Shown: positions 19,301 to 29,736 of the stretch, piece by piece
Layout: the number at the start of each line of letters is the position of its first letter
How positions within the stretch are numbered: position 1 is the stretch's first letter
NCBI RefSeq assembly: GCF_048128805.1
Contig: NC_136000.1
Coordinates: 24,710,049 to 24,774,048, forward strand
Direction of reading: 5' to 3'
DNA length: 64,000 bases
Source of the DNA: Centroberyx gerrardi
Lineage: Eukaryota; Chordata; Actinopteri; Beryciformes; Berycidae
Notes under the pieces: model-generated
The model's database searches: none
What the model was told of the DNA's origin: nothing
The model's input: only the letters and a program-made list of their open reading frames with translations
Made by a program: the position numbers and the translations under genes

Positions 19301-20815
19301 GAAAGGTGTAACACTCATAGAAAAAAAATGGAAATCTATTTATTTAGCTATAAAAACATGAAGTTTTGGTCACTCGACCCTGTGCCTTTCTCTCTCAGCA
19401 AGCCCAAATATTCAGTAAGAATTAATTGTTGGATCATTGTCAAAGATGAATAAGTATATGTACTTTGAAGATGCTGGGCTATTTCAGAAATAGTAGAAAG
19501 ATTTGTTTGACAGTGGGACTGAATGGCAAAGACTTCCAGAGAAATCTTAAACAGCTCTGTAGTTGAGAGACTTGTATAAATCTACATGCACCTAAATCCA
19601 GATCACTCTTTGTGATTATCTAAAGGTCTTAATTTTATTTCAGCCACACATTATAATGCTTTTGAAAGATATATTGACTTTGAAATATTTTTGTAGACTA
19701 AGACTAAGATAATTTTTTGGGTCTAATGATGGGTGCCCTGATGAGACACCCACTGAGGTGCGCTATACAAATAAAATGTATTATTATTATGTTTTTTTTA
19801 ACATGCCCACAGTTAAGATTATTTTTTCCTGGTATTTGCCTGGACATGCTTTACTAATGCACTCCAAATTTCCATATGTAAAACACTTGAACTAAGATCA
19901 AGCCTCTAACGTTATTTGAATTGTAAAGAGGCACAATTACATAATCTAACATCAAAATCCACCCATTTGCTGATGTTCATAACAATAAAATAAATGACTC
20001 CCAGCGGGAACTGCGTGTTTTTACATATCAATTTACTTACTATGTCCTTTGAGACATGCTTGTAATAAAGGGCTATATAAATAAACAAACTTGATTAACC
20101 TAAACTGGCAACACATAACGCTAGCTAGCCAGCATCCAATTCACAGCCAACTCTAATTGAAAACTGCACTGTATTAAGAAATCGTTTTTAGCTAACATTG
20201 CGCTAGCTAAATAGTAGCAAATAGCTAGCTAACATCAAACCTAAGCTAACGTTAGCTTGCAGTGGTAATTGAATTTTTTTTTTTAAATTGATCAACTGTT
20301 TGGCTGGTAAAATATCGAGGGTCACAACGGTAAAATAAAAAAAAAACAGTAAGTGTTTTTCTAAGGCCCATACTTTAACGAATCGTCTGTTTTCATCCAA
20401 GTTATTCAAGCTAGCTAACGTTACGTTAGCTTGGCTAACTTTGACTCGTCTTATTTTGCCATACCATGTTTTGTCATGGTTTTTTTTGTTTTGTTTTTTT
20501 AACCAAACCCACATATTTAAATTTGGTCATGTTGTTGAATCAGTACGCATTTCTCAGCGAGTGTCTCACGTTTAATTGTGTGTCATTTTTGCGGTCAAAC
20601 AATATGTTTTCCATGTTGTACAAACTTAGCATTAGGCTAGCTTGCTGCCGCGACCCGCGGCTGTTACAGTTTATTACGGCCGGCCCGTTCCCGGCTGGGT
20701 TGCTCCGGGCGATAAATTACTGAGCAGTGGTTTAAGTACCTGCATGGTCCTGCTCTGAGGGGGGGATGAAACTTGAAAGGAACAGGTACTTCTCACGTTG
20801 CATTGCACTAGCCAT
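16367..20815 (-). CDS. Unrecognised five-exon gene (232 aa, basic C-terminus)
   Basis: Exons 20815-20740, 19067-18834, 16990-16842, 16712-16576 and 16469-16367 join in one frame through GT-AG introns and end at TGA. I do not recognise the protein. Residues 1-100 are compact and mostly helical-looking (MASAMQREKYLFLSSF..., then LTRDNILAIGQVVPTLFRRL, SSDYSWIYHEGAFEADLL). A Ser/Ala/Pro-rich linker follows, then a conserved-looking block (VAGSRFIRVISPVCCSVRGE, RGELKGRWRLTDYSPEGH). The end, RQSRRKRKASSDDSSSSPPP then KRHLRL, looks like a nuclear localisation tail. The start ATG has A at -3 and G at +4; an upstream open frame in exon 1 makes an earlier start possible. Introns 2 and 4 consist of repeats. 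It sits between Harbinger-like inverted ends. It could be a fast-evolving host nuclear gene or cargo/TE-derived. The exon chain is inferred without transcripts. Confidence 0.5.
16470..16575 (-). repeat. Intron 4 of the unrecognised gene: a repeat unit with duplicated boundaries
   Basis: This 106-bp intron is a member of the repeat family at 15960-16275. The sequence CTTCTGTACCTTCCCCAGG occurs at both splice junctions on the minus strand: once spanning the donor (CAG then GTTTGA) and once spanning the acceptor (CCCCAG then GACC). Confidence 0.75.
17538..18278. mobile_element. Second-level element with roughly 45-bp inverted arms
   Basis: GAGTAACTAAGCCCCAAACC at 17538, continuing through AAATCTGTGGTGAAGCCTGA, is mirrored by GGTTTGGGGTTTAGTTACTC ending at 18278. 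It lies inside the intron-2 element and is itself interrupted by the element at 17597-18199. Confidence 0.75.
17597..18199. mobile_element. Third-level element with GGCTTTCACACCA ends
   Basis: GGCTTTCACACCA at 17597 pairs with TGGTGTGAAAGCC ending at about 18199. The interior is rich in GCGC words. It is nested inside the arms at 17538/18278 and has no coding capacity. Confidence 0.65.
19073..20739. other. Intron 1 of the unrecognised gene
   Basis: Includes a retroposon-like tail (about 19700-19790, GCGCTATACAAATAAAATGT then ATT repeats), another near 20060-20090, dense GCTAGC/GTTAGC words at 20115-20450, and a CpG-rich stretch at 20645-20715 just inside exon 1. Confidence 0.55.
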
Positions 20816-20999
20816 TATTTCGACAGTCTCCGACAAAAGCTGAAGTGCAGAATGATGATTTGGAGTATTCGGGTCTGCTTTTATACATGTCCCATCGCCC
20901 TGGAGACGGAACCTTTTAGATGGAACATGAGCCTTCTGTCCATTATGACAGGTGAGGTACACTGAATGTCCTTTGTTGCCTATTGCTTGTCCAAAAAGC

Positions 21000-22140
21000 A
21001 TCTACATTTCATTATAGGCTGATATGGTGTAAATCAGTCTCAATTAAGTGCATTACATTCTTTTAGTCAGAGCTGTGCCGAATAATTGCGACAAATTCAA
21101 GGTGTTAAGCTGTTAAACTGGGTGTCACAGGGTTTTAAAATAATGATGCGTTATGGCTTCGTGGCGCATTGGAGACGCCGGTGCCGGGCGCACAGCCACC
21201 CTCTACAGCCGCACCCACTGTCTGATACCTCGACTCAGAAAATGAGAATAAAGAACTTGTCTAGTCTGTTATGCTTTTTTCATTCAAATCAAATGAATGT
21301 GAAATGTTGGATGCATGGTTAGGTTCACTCTTTCCAAAAACAAAAGGCACATTTAGGAAACCTGGGCCAGTCACAGCAGTCTCATCTTCCTCTACTGCCA
21401 TGTAGGTGTCTCCCTGTTTTTCTAACACTACGTTGGGTTTCCCCGTTATGGAGGTGAGACATCAGTCAAGAGGAGAGCTCCGGTGTCCCGTCGCGCCGCC
21501 AGTGGCACAGGTATCATATATGTTTTGATAAAAAAGCACACAAGGTTGTGCGATACCACATAATGTTGTTCGTCGCAGCCATATGCATATATCTATTACA
21601 ATTACAAAATGGCATGCTCCAGGCTCTAGCTACTATTGGGAAACCTACTGTAAGGAAGGAGCCGACGCATGCAGTTGTTGCGGTGTGTTTGGATGGAGCT
21701 GTGAACTGTTGTGTCCAGCGCGTCTCCAGAGTGTCACCATCTGTCTCCTGTATTCCTGATGATTTGCACTGTAGAAACATGGAAGCTGCACGGAATAGCC
21801 TACCATTTGTGCACAAAAACACAGAGGTGTGTGTAGGCTACCTATTTGGCAAGAGCCTGATGCTGGTTGTGCAATATCAAGGTACACTGGTTGAGGTGTG
21901 CGTAATTGCGCAGCGCTTTGAAAATGCGCACCACATTAGAGGCTGCAGGTGGAACGCACATAACTGCCAAGCCGCCTTTGGATGGATATAGCGATTTCAT
22001 CAATTGAAATATATCCTAGAAGCTGTTGGATGACAGATATTGGTAAGAATAACCCCCTAATCTAGCCCAGTACAGACCACAATTACCTTTTACCTTCATC
22101 CATCAATGAGACCTATCCATTGATGCATGACATGGATTGA
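21000..22140. other. Intergenic, probably transposon-derived
   Basis: A 147-residue plus-strand frame (21548-21991) and overlapping minus frames have no recognisable domain. The position just inside the TIR end at 22148-22197 suggests decayed element sequence. Confidence 0.4.
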
Positions 22141-22147
22141 TGGAGCG

Positions 22148-22197
22148 CTATAGTTTATAGTTATCTTTATAGTTGTCGCTCTATGTGTGAATGGGCC
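22148..22197. repeat. Right end of a Harbinger-like TIR
   Basis: TATAGTTATCTTTATAGTTG leads to TGTGTGAATGGGCCT. This is the inverted partner of 11751-11802, 10.4 kb away. The flanking triplets (TAA at the left end, CAA at the right) do not match perfectly. Confidence 0.5.
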
Positions 22198-22199
22198 TC

Positions 22200-25100
22200 A
22201 ACAGCCGCAATTTGGGCGCACGCTCATAACACAAACTTTTGATTTGATTTTGAGCTTAATGCATTGATTCTAATTTTATATTTCATAGCAACATGTGGCC
22301 TTTGTTATTCCATAGTGCCAGTCGAGCTGTTTAGTGGTTTGCCTAATTTTGAGTTTTAGCTTCCCCATGCGTGATGCCCTATGGTTTTAACATTGGACAT
22401 TTTGTGTACCTCCTTGTAAGCCGGTCAGTTTAATTCACCAGTCTACCTGTTGCTGATGTTCCACACAGCATCAGTCCATCATCTGTAGTGGAGGTTGGGG
22501 ACGACCTGCAGTCCTCATGCAGTGATGCTCTGTGGCAGACAGAGGGCGCTACAGGTCAGACCAGAGAGATGCCTCCTGATTAGCTGGCCTCTCAGTTCAC
22601 TAAGTCAATGTTTACCAAATATGCACAGTCTGTTCGCTATACATAACGTTTGGCAGTATTTTTCTGTTATTATTTTTTCTTTATTCAGTGTAATTCTGCT
22701 GAAATTATGGATCTCTTTTTACAAGGGAAACCTGTCCCAGAATGCAGCAGCACATTTAGCTACAGATAAACTATAAGACTATTTTGTTTGTAATAGAGAA
22801 AATGAGAGAAAGAAAAAAGAAAAGAGAGAGAGATAGGGAAGATAAACATCGTGGTGTCAATTCGTTAGTGAGTACAAACAGTTCAGGATTAAGCAACCAT
22901 TCTCGTCCAATTGTTTAACAACTGCAGGAAACAGGTGGTTTTGTGATGATCATGTAATAGGCTACAGTCTGTGATATTCCTTTCATAAAGTCTCCTTCAG
23001 ACTTGCATCATTTGAGCTGAGTATGCAAATTCAAAGCCTCTGGACAATGAGAAGCAGATTTGAGCTGGGGAAGCTCTGACAGATTTTTGAAACTGCTGAT
23101 GCAGGGAAGCGAGGGAAGCGAGGGAATCCCCTCAGCATGTGTCCTGCGTCTAAAGAGAAGGATGGCAAAAATGAAAGCATGGAAATATTGTCCAGGGATC
23201 ATGTGAACAAGAGGGGGAACTGGAACAATTTATTAAAGTTGGGTTAAGCTTGGATATTACTGGCTGTAAAGGAATATGCCACGAAAAGGAATGCAGTATG
23301 GCTTGATTTTGGCTATGGCAAAGTGTCTTTCTTTATGTTTCCACAGCCTGAGATGGTTGGAGAAATACAACTTTGAGATTAATAAAGTTGTATTGTATTG
23401 TAAAAAGTGGATTGATTAGACTTGGGATGGGAACCTGTCACCCAACACAAGCAGACATCGGTTACATGTAATTCACACTAAAATAGACAAAACAATGAGC
23501 TCAGTGTATACATAAAATTCACACTAAAAATAGAGAAAAAACAATCTCACCTGTTCACTCAAGTGGTGCATGCCCATCTGCTAACAAAGCAAAGAGGATG
23601 CAGTTTCTCTGTCAGCCATCATCCAATGCTCATGCATGTTTTGTATGTAGGTGTTGGTTATGTAGATATATGAATGAATGCTGCTGCTTTTCAGTTTTGT
23701 CCTCCTACATGGCAGGACCTGGCAGGGGCTGGGAGGAGCGGCCTCCTGTCTGATAGGTTAGTAGGATAGGCATGGGAAATATGGAACCCTTAACACCTAA
23801 AGGCAAGTTATTTTCTGGAGCAGACTGGTAGGTGCGGTAGGGAAGCTGGTTAATGCCTGCCTTTTCATGCCTATTATGTGTAAAGACCCATCACCCACCT
23901 AAAATAAATCACAGCACATGAGGCTTAAAACATCTCATATAACGAAAGGAGTTATCATCCATCACAATCAATCAGGGGGACAATTTTCCACAATTTGTAC
24001 AATGTGGGCCTAAATTCCAGCTTGGATGAAAAGCATAATCACGTTGGCCTGATTTAATCTTAATTAATCTTAATTAAATCTTAATTAAAGTTGATGTAAA
24101 GTCTTAGTCTGACACTGACGTTCTTTACATGTGAGCAAATTTTCAACATACACTACAAATTATCTACTATACTACAGTAATTACTATAATGCGATGTAGT
24201 AAACTATAGTATACTTCACCTTACTACACTACCCATTTGCTATACTATAGTAATGACAACTGAATAATGTAGTATGCAAATTACTATGCTACACATATGG
24301 CTTATGTATAGCCTACCATCTACTGGTCAGATAGTGCAATGATTGTTGTAGAAAAGGCTGGCTCAGTTACTAGGCCAGCAATTGTCCTATGATGACACAC
24401 ACACGCACACATCTCATTCATCTCAAATATATTGCTTTATAGCTAGGGCTAATTTGGGCTCTTCTGCAAGGATACTGTTTGAGGATTTTGTCAGTTGTAA
24501 ACCATGGTCCCTATAAACACTTCAAACTAATGATAAAGGTAAGTTAAGAGGCTGTGTGCATATGAGCGCGCGCGCATATGCGTGCGTGTGTTTTCTTCAA
24601 GTTTGAGTCTATAAGGGCACATGAAAAAGTAGAGGTGTTTCACCAGTCCGAATAACGAACACTTTAAATCTTTACCACACTAAATATAAAATGACGCTTC
24701 ATACATGCAGTATATGGATCATTATTCCCATAAAACCGATTTGTCGATTAGAAAATATTTAACAGCTTCGTTACTTTTTAAAAACTACGCTGGTCTTGTG
24801 TTTTACGCTTTTGAAATGACCCGACTCATTACAGACGCTCCCTCAGCCAAACGAACCGTCCCATCATACCTCGCGTGTTCAACGGCTCTCCACCGTATGC
24901 TCGCTCATTGAAATACTATACTGGGCCTGTTTGGGTCGATTTGGTGAAATATTTTGGAGCAAACCGAGCCGGACTCGCACACTGAACACGAATTATCTGT
25001 CGCACACTTCCCCGGTCTTCTCTTTCTCAGACTGCGGCGGTCGGGTGTGCTTTCTGCGGCTTGCTGGCGGGGTCGGAACTGAGTGGCTGGTTGGGGAGGC
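22200..25100. other. Intergenic region upstream of e2f4
   Basis: No gene recognised. It holds a retroposon-like tail (23370-23400), diverged CTATAGTA words (24150-24300), and an alternating purine-pyrimidine GCGCGCGCATATGCGTGCGT stretch (about 24565-24590). The e2f4 promoter presumably lies at the right end; no TATA box or canonical E2F site was seen. Confidence 0.5.
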
Positions 25101-25127
25101 AGGGAAGTACGGAGCTGGTCCCAAGTG

Positions 25128-28100
25128 ATGGAGCTTGAGTCGGCCAGTAGAAGCGAACTGGGAGCCATGGGGGACGCGCTACAACCACAGACCCCGAGCA
25201 GACACGAGAAGAGTCTGGGATTGCTCACAACCAAATTCGTGACTTTACTGCAGGAGGCGAAGGACGGGGTGTTGGATCTCAAAGCTGTAAGCATGCAAGC
25301 CAGTCTTTGTTGTTAGCTAGCACATGTCAGTTTGAGCTTGCCCGTTGGCGTTGAGTGCAATTTAGCTAGCCAGCTTGTTAGCCTAGCCTAGCTGTGTGTC
25401 AGGCTAATTTGAATGGGTAATACCCCTTTCTTACGGTTTAGCAGTTTCTTAGTCATTGCAAGTGAAGTATATAGACTTTAAAACCTTCACTTTAATGCTG
25501 TGTCATAAGTAAGAAGGTTTACCCAAGGCAAGCAAAGCACACCCTGAACTTTGAGAAAGTTGGTCAACTTTTCAGACTCTGCCCCCTGCAGATTCAAAGT
25601 TAAAAAGTGGGTCAGCTTTTGTCGTCCTCTTCTGGGCTAACGCTACTGCGTCTTCACACATGAACAAGTTTCTCTGCTGGCTGATAATGCCCTTGTCACT
25701 TCGCGACGTGCATCCACCCAACAACTCTTTCCAAGTTTAACTGAAAAGGCGTAATCTAACGATGATCGTTTTTCAATTGTAAGTGCATTTAACAGAAGGC
25801 GTGTCCAAAGCAAAACAGACTGTCTTCTCCTTGATGAGCCAATCTGTGTTCAGTAAACGTTCACACTCCAGCAACGCTATGAGTGAGGGCCCAAAAAGTT
25901 ACCTGAACAACTCAAATGTTTACTTATAGTAAGCTCAGCACGGATCATTGCTCTTTTGCAGTAGCTCATTGATCTTGAACACTTTTCAGCCAGTGCTATC
26001 AATGTTTGTCAATTCTGCAGTATTTATTCTTCCTATCATAACAGTCATACCACTGAAGCTATTGGTGTTAACCTGGGTCCCAGGCTTGTTTAAACACGCT
26101 GGTACTCTTGTCATATGGGAACCTACAAAGAAACATTTTCAGAAACATGGGCACCCATTTTGGTTTCTGAATCATACACTTCACCAAAACAGTGAAATTG
26201 AATTGATCAGCCAACCAGATGACAGCTGTAGCAGCTGAACTCTATGTACACCCGAGCTGTGCAGTTTGTGTTTCATAGTGTTTCAGTGACTTGACTGACA
26301 GATTGGCTTCTTGGCTGTTGACACACTTGCTACTGCTAGTAATGGCATTGTGCTTTGTTCTAGACGGGCAGTAAAATGTCGGACTCTCATATGCTCATTT
26401 TTTTCTTTCTCTTTCACTCTCGTGTTTACTCGTTCACACAAACACACAATGCATTTTTTTGTAATGACACTTAATCATTATGAGTATCGCATGAATCACT
26501 CTGTCCTTAGTCAATCAAACATAATGTGACAGACAGCAGAAGATACACATTGTGTCTTGTTCTCCTCGTTCCAAGGATTGGGGTGACGTCTGGCAGTGTT
26601 AGTCCTCTTTATCAGGAGTTAGGCTAGTTAAGTTTTTGGTCTGGCCTGCTCTGGGTGTGACTAGTCACTCATCTACCAGACCGTTACCGGAACTTTAAAC
26701 ATCCTGAAAATGAATTTGTTTTGTAATACAACAAACTGTAATAAAAACGTCACTGGATCACTGGCTGGAATTGTTGATCTAGCTAGATGTTGATGCTGCC
26801 GGATGAGGTAACATAACTTGTGACACTGAACGCTGTATCATGAAGAATTGGGAACGAGCATTGAAGTTTCTATTGATTTCAGATACCCTCGCCTCTGCCA
26901 CCTGTAGCTCACACTAAAAGACTGAAAGTATAACCTTTACATCTTGGGCTGAATGAGTGAATAATGAAATTGTGGCATGCACGCTGTCATAACGGAAGCA
27001 TTATAAAAAATCTCACAGAGTCTACCAACCTTCCTTCAGCAGGACCTTGCTTCAGGGTACAGTGCACCCACAGGGCCTGGTGACAAAGCCTACACTTATC
27101 AGCACCAGCCACATGGTTATCATTAGTTTATTCAACACTGGGATGTTACTCTAGGAAGGAAGAGCACTCTTGAGCTGGTCTGAGTGATGCAATTTCGTTG
27201 GGTAGTGAAACTTGCAGGCTTTTAGTTGCAGTCTCTGTCCTTTCATTATGCTTATGGATGGACCGCTAAAATCTCTTGTTTATTTCATTTTTATTTTTTT
27301 TTGTCCTGTCATTCAGGCGGCAGATACCCTGGCAGTGCGACAGAAGCGGCGTATCTACGACATCACTAATGTGCTGGAGGGAATCGGACTGATTGAGAAG
27401 AAGTCCAAGAACAGTATCCAATGGAAGTGAGTTCACATAACATGCCGTTTTTGTATTCCCCAATGTGACAATAGTCCACAGTGTAAAGGCACCAAATTTG
27501 CTATCGGAGACTAATTATATAGATTGAGGTCTGCCCCAGTGTGCCTCTGTGAATATAGCAACTGTTAAATTTAAAGATTTTTTTAAAATAGAGAAGACAG
27601 GAAATATTGGGAGGGAGAGTGGAATGACGTGTTTCAAAGATCCCGGGCCGGATTCGAACCCAGGACGTTGTGTTTAGATGGTACGCGCCTTAGACCACTG
27701 AGCCACCAGGATGCCCGAGCAACTATTAATTTTACTGGTAATTTACACTCACCGAGCACTTTATTAGGAACACCTTACTAATACTGGGTAGGTATCAGCT
27801 TTCAGCTCAGTGTCAACCGGCTACCAAAGTGACATCCGCCTCCAGGTTGGACGTGTTGTGCATTCTGAGATGCTTTTCTGCTCACCACAGTTGTAAAGAG
27901 GTTATCTGAGTTACTGTAGCCTTTCTGTCAGCTCCAACCAGTCTGGCCATTCTCCTCTGACCTCTGCCATCAACAAGGCGTTTCTGTCCGCAGAACTACC
28001 GCTCACTGGATGTTTTTTGTTTTTCGCACCGTTCTGTGTAACCTCTAGAGACTGTTGTGCGTGAAATCCCAGGAGATCAGCTGTTTCAGAAATACTCAAA

Positions 28101-29696
28101 CCAGCCCGTCTGGCACCAACAACCATGCCACGGTCAAAGTCACTGAGATCACATTTTTCCCCATTCTGATGCTTGATGTGAGCATTAACTAAAGCTGCTG
28201 ACCTGTGTCTGCATGATCTTATGCATTGCACTGCTGCCACATGATTGTCTGAATGGATAATTGCATGAATAAGCAGGTGCACAGGTGTTCCTAATAAAGT
28301 GCTTGGTGAGTGTATTGCTCAGTTTGTGCGGGATGGTCTACTTGCAGTTAAACTTGGTCAAGATTTTGTCTTGCCTTGACATCGGCTTCATGACCGTAAA
28401 CTAAGTGCAGGCAGATAATGAGTAGGCTATACTTACTAAAACCTTACCAAATGTGCCCTCCAAGCACTTGCTCCATCACTCCACACCCATCAATTTTCTG
28501 TCCACTTTGCCATGTTGTATGTCCATAGTATAACTATGCCCACAGGAGAAATGGCTGACAAGCTTATTCACTTGATGACAGTGCTCCTACTTGTTAATGT
28601 GACATGTTATCTTCATGCATGCTTGTTTGTTTGTGTGTCAACATGTGCGACGTACCCGCACCTGTTTCCATGGGTGTATATCTGAGTTGTAACACTAGAG
28701 AAATGGCTGACGAGCAGGCCAACGTTGAAGGCATATGAAGCAAACTCAGAATCTTGCTTTGCATGACACACACTCATCTGGATTTTAGAACTGGTTTCAG
28801 ATAGTTTGTGCTGTATTCCTCATTTCCCTGTACATATTTGACAGTCAGCAAGTAGTTGTAAGTATAATCATTTCATTACTAGGTTAAAGCACAATGGCCC
28901 GAACTATAGAAAACAGCCTATCTGCAGCAGGTGTGGTTCTCCACCCTTTTGGTGAACTGTAGAGAGTTGTAAATGTACATGAATATGTCAAAATGGCATT
29001 GCACAATGCATTACACTTATGCAGTGAGACTCTAAATGGCACTCAGCCCAGCCTTAGTAGTAGTAGACTTCTTGTCGGGAAACACAATTTTATCTATTTT
29101 CTGTTTTTATGTGTCTCAGATCAGGGTTGTAACACCAAGGAGACAGGCAAGTGGATTGATCGGAAGGCAGATAATGATCAGCTGTTGTGCTACCTCATTT
29201 GCATTTGTCATAGTCAAAAGCACTGATTGCATGAATAATGATAATATGTGGATAAGTGTTGATGGCAATAATAAGCTGAAATAAATGTTTTGGAAAATTG
29301 CGGCTGACATTGTCGGTGTCCTGATAAATCTGTTTGGTCCAAGCTCCAATAGACAGATGGATAGACCGAAACATCAGTAGCCAAGCAGTGAGAGAAGCAG
29401 TGTAACTGTATGAATGTGAAGCAGGACGTTACATTCAAGTTTCCTGAGTGTGTGTGGGTGTCTGTGTGAAACTGTGTGCCTCTGTCTATATATGACCGTG
29501 TGTTTGTCTTTGTGTCTCAGGGGCGTAGGTCCAGGCTGTAACACCAGGGAAATCGCTGATAAGCTGATTGATCTGAAGGCTGAGCTGGAGGACTTGGCTG
29601 TCAGGGAGCATGAGCTGGACCAGCAGAGAGTCTGGGTCCAACAGAGCATCAAGAACGTCACAGACGACTCCAACAACAGCCCATATCCTTCACTGC

Positions 29697-29736
<40 letters not shown>

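Noticed and set aside
21548..21991. 147-residue plus-strand open frame
   Set aside because: No domain recognised, overlaps other random frames and lies beside a transposon end; not supportable as a gene.
27640..27717. tRNA-like A and B boxes
   Set aside because: No cloverleaf with a clear anticodon arm, and a SINE-type tail follows; called a SINE instead of a tRNA gene.
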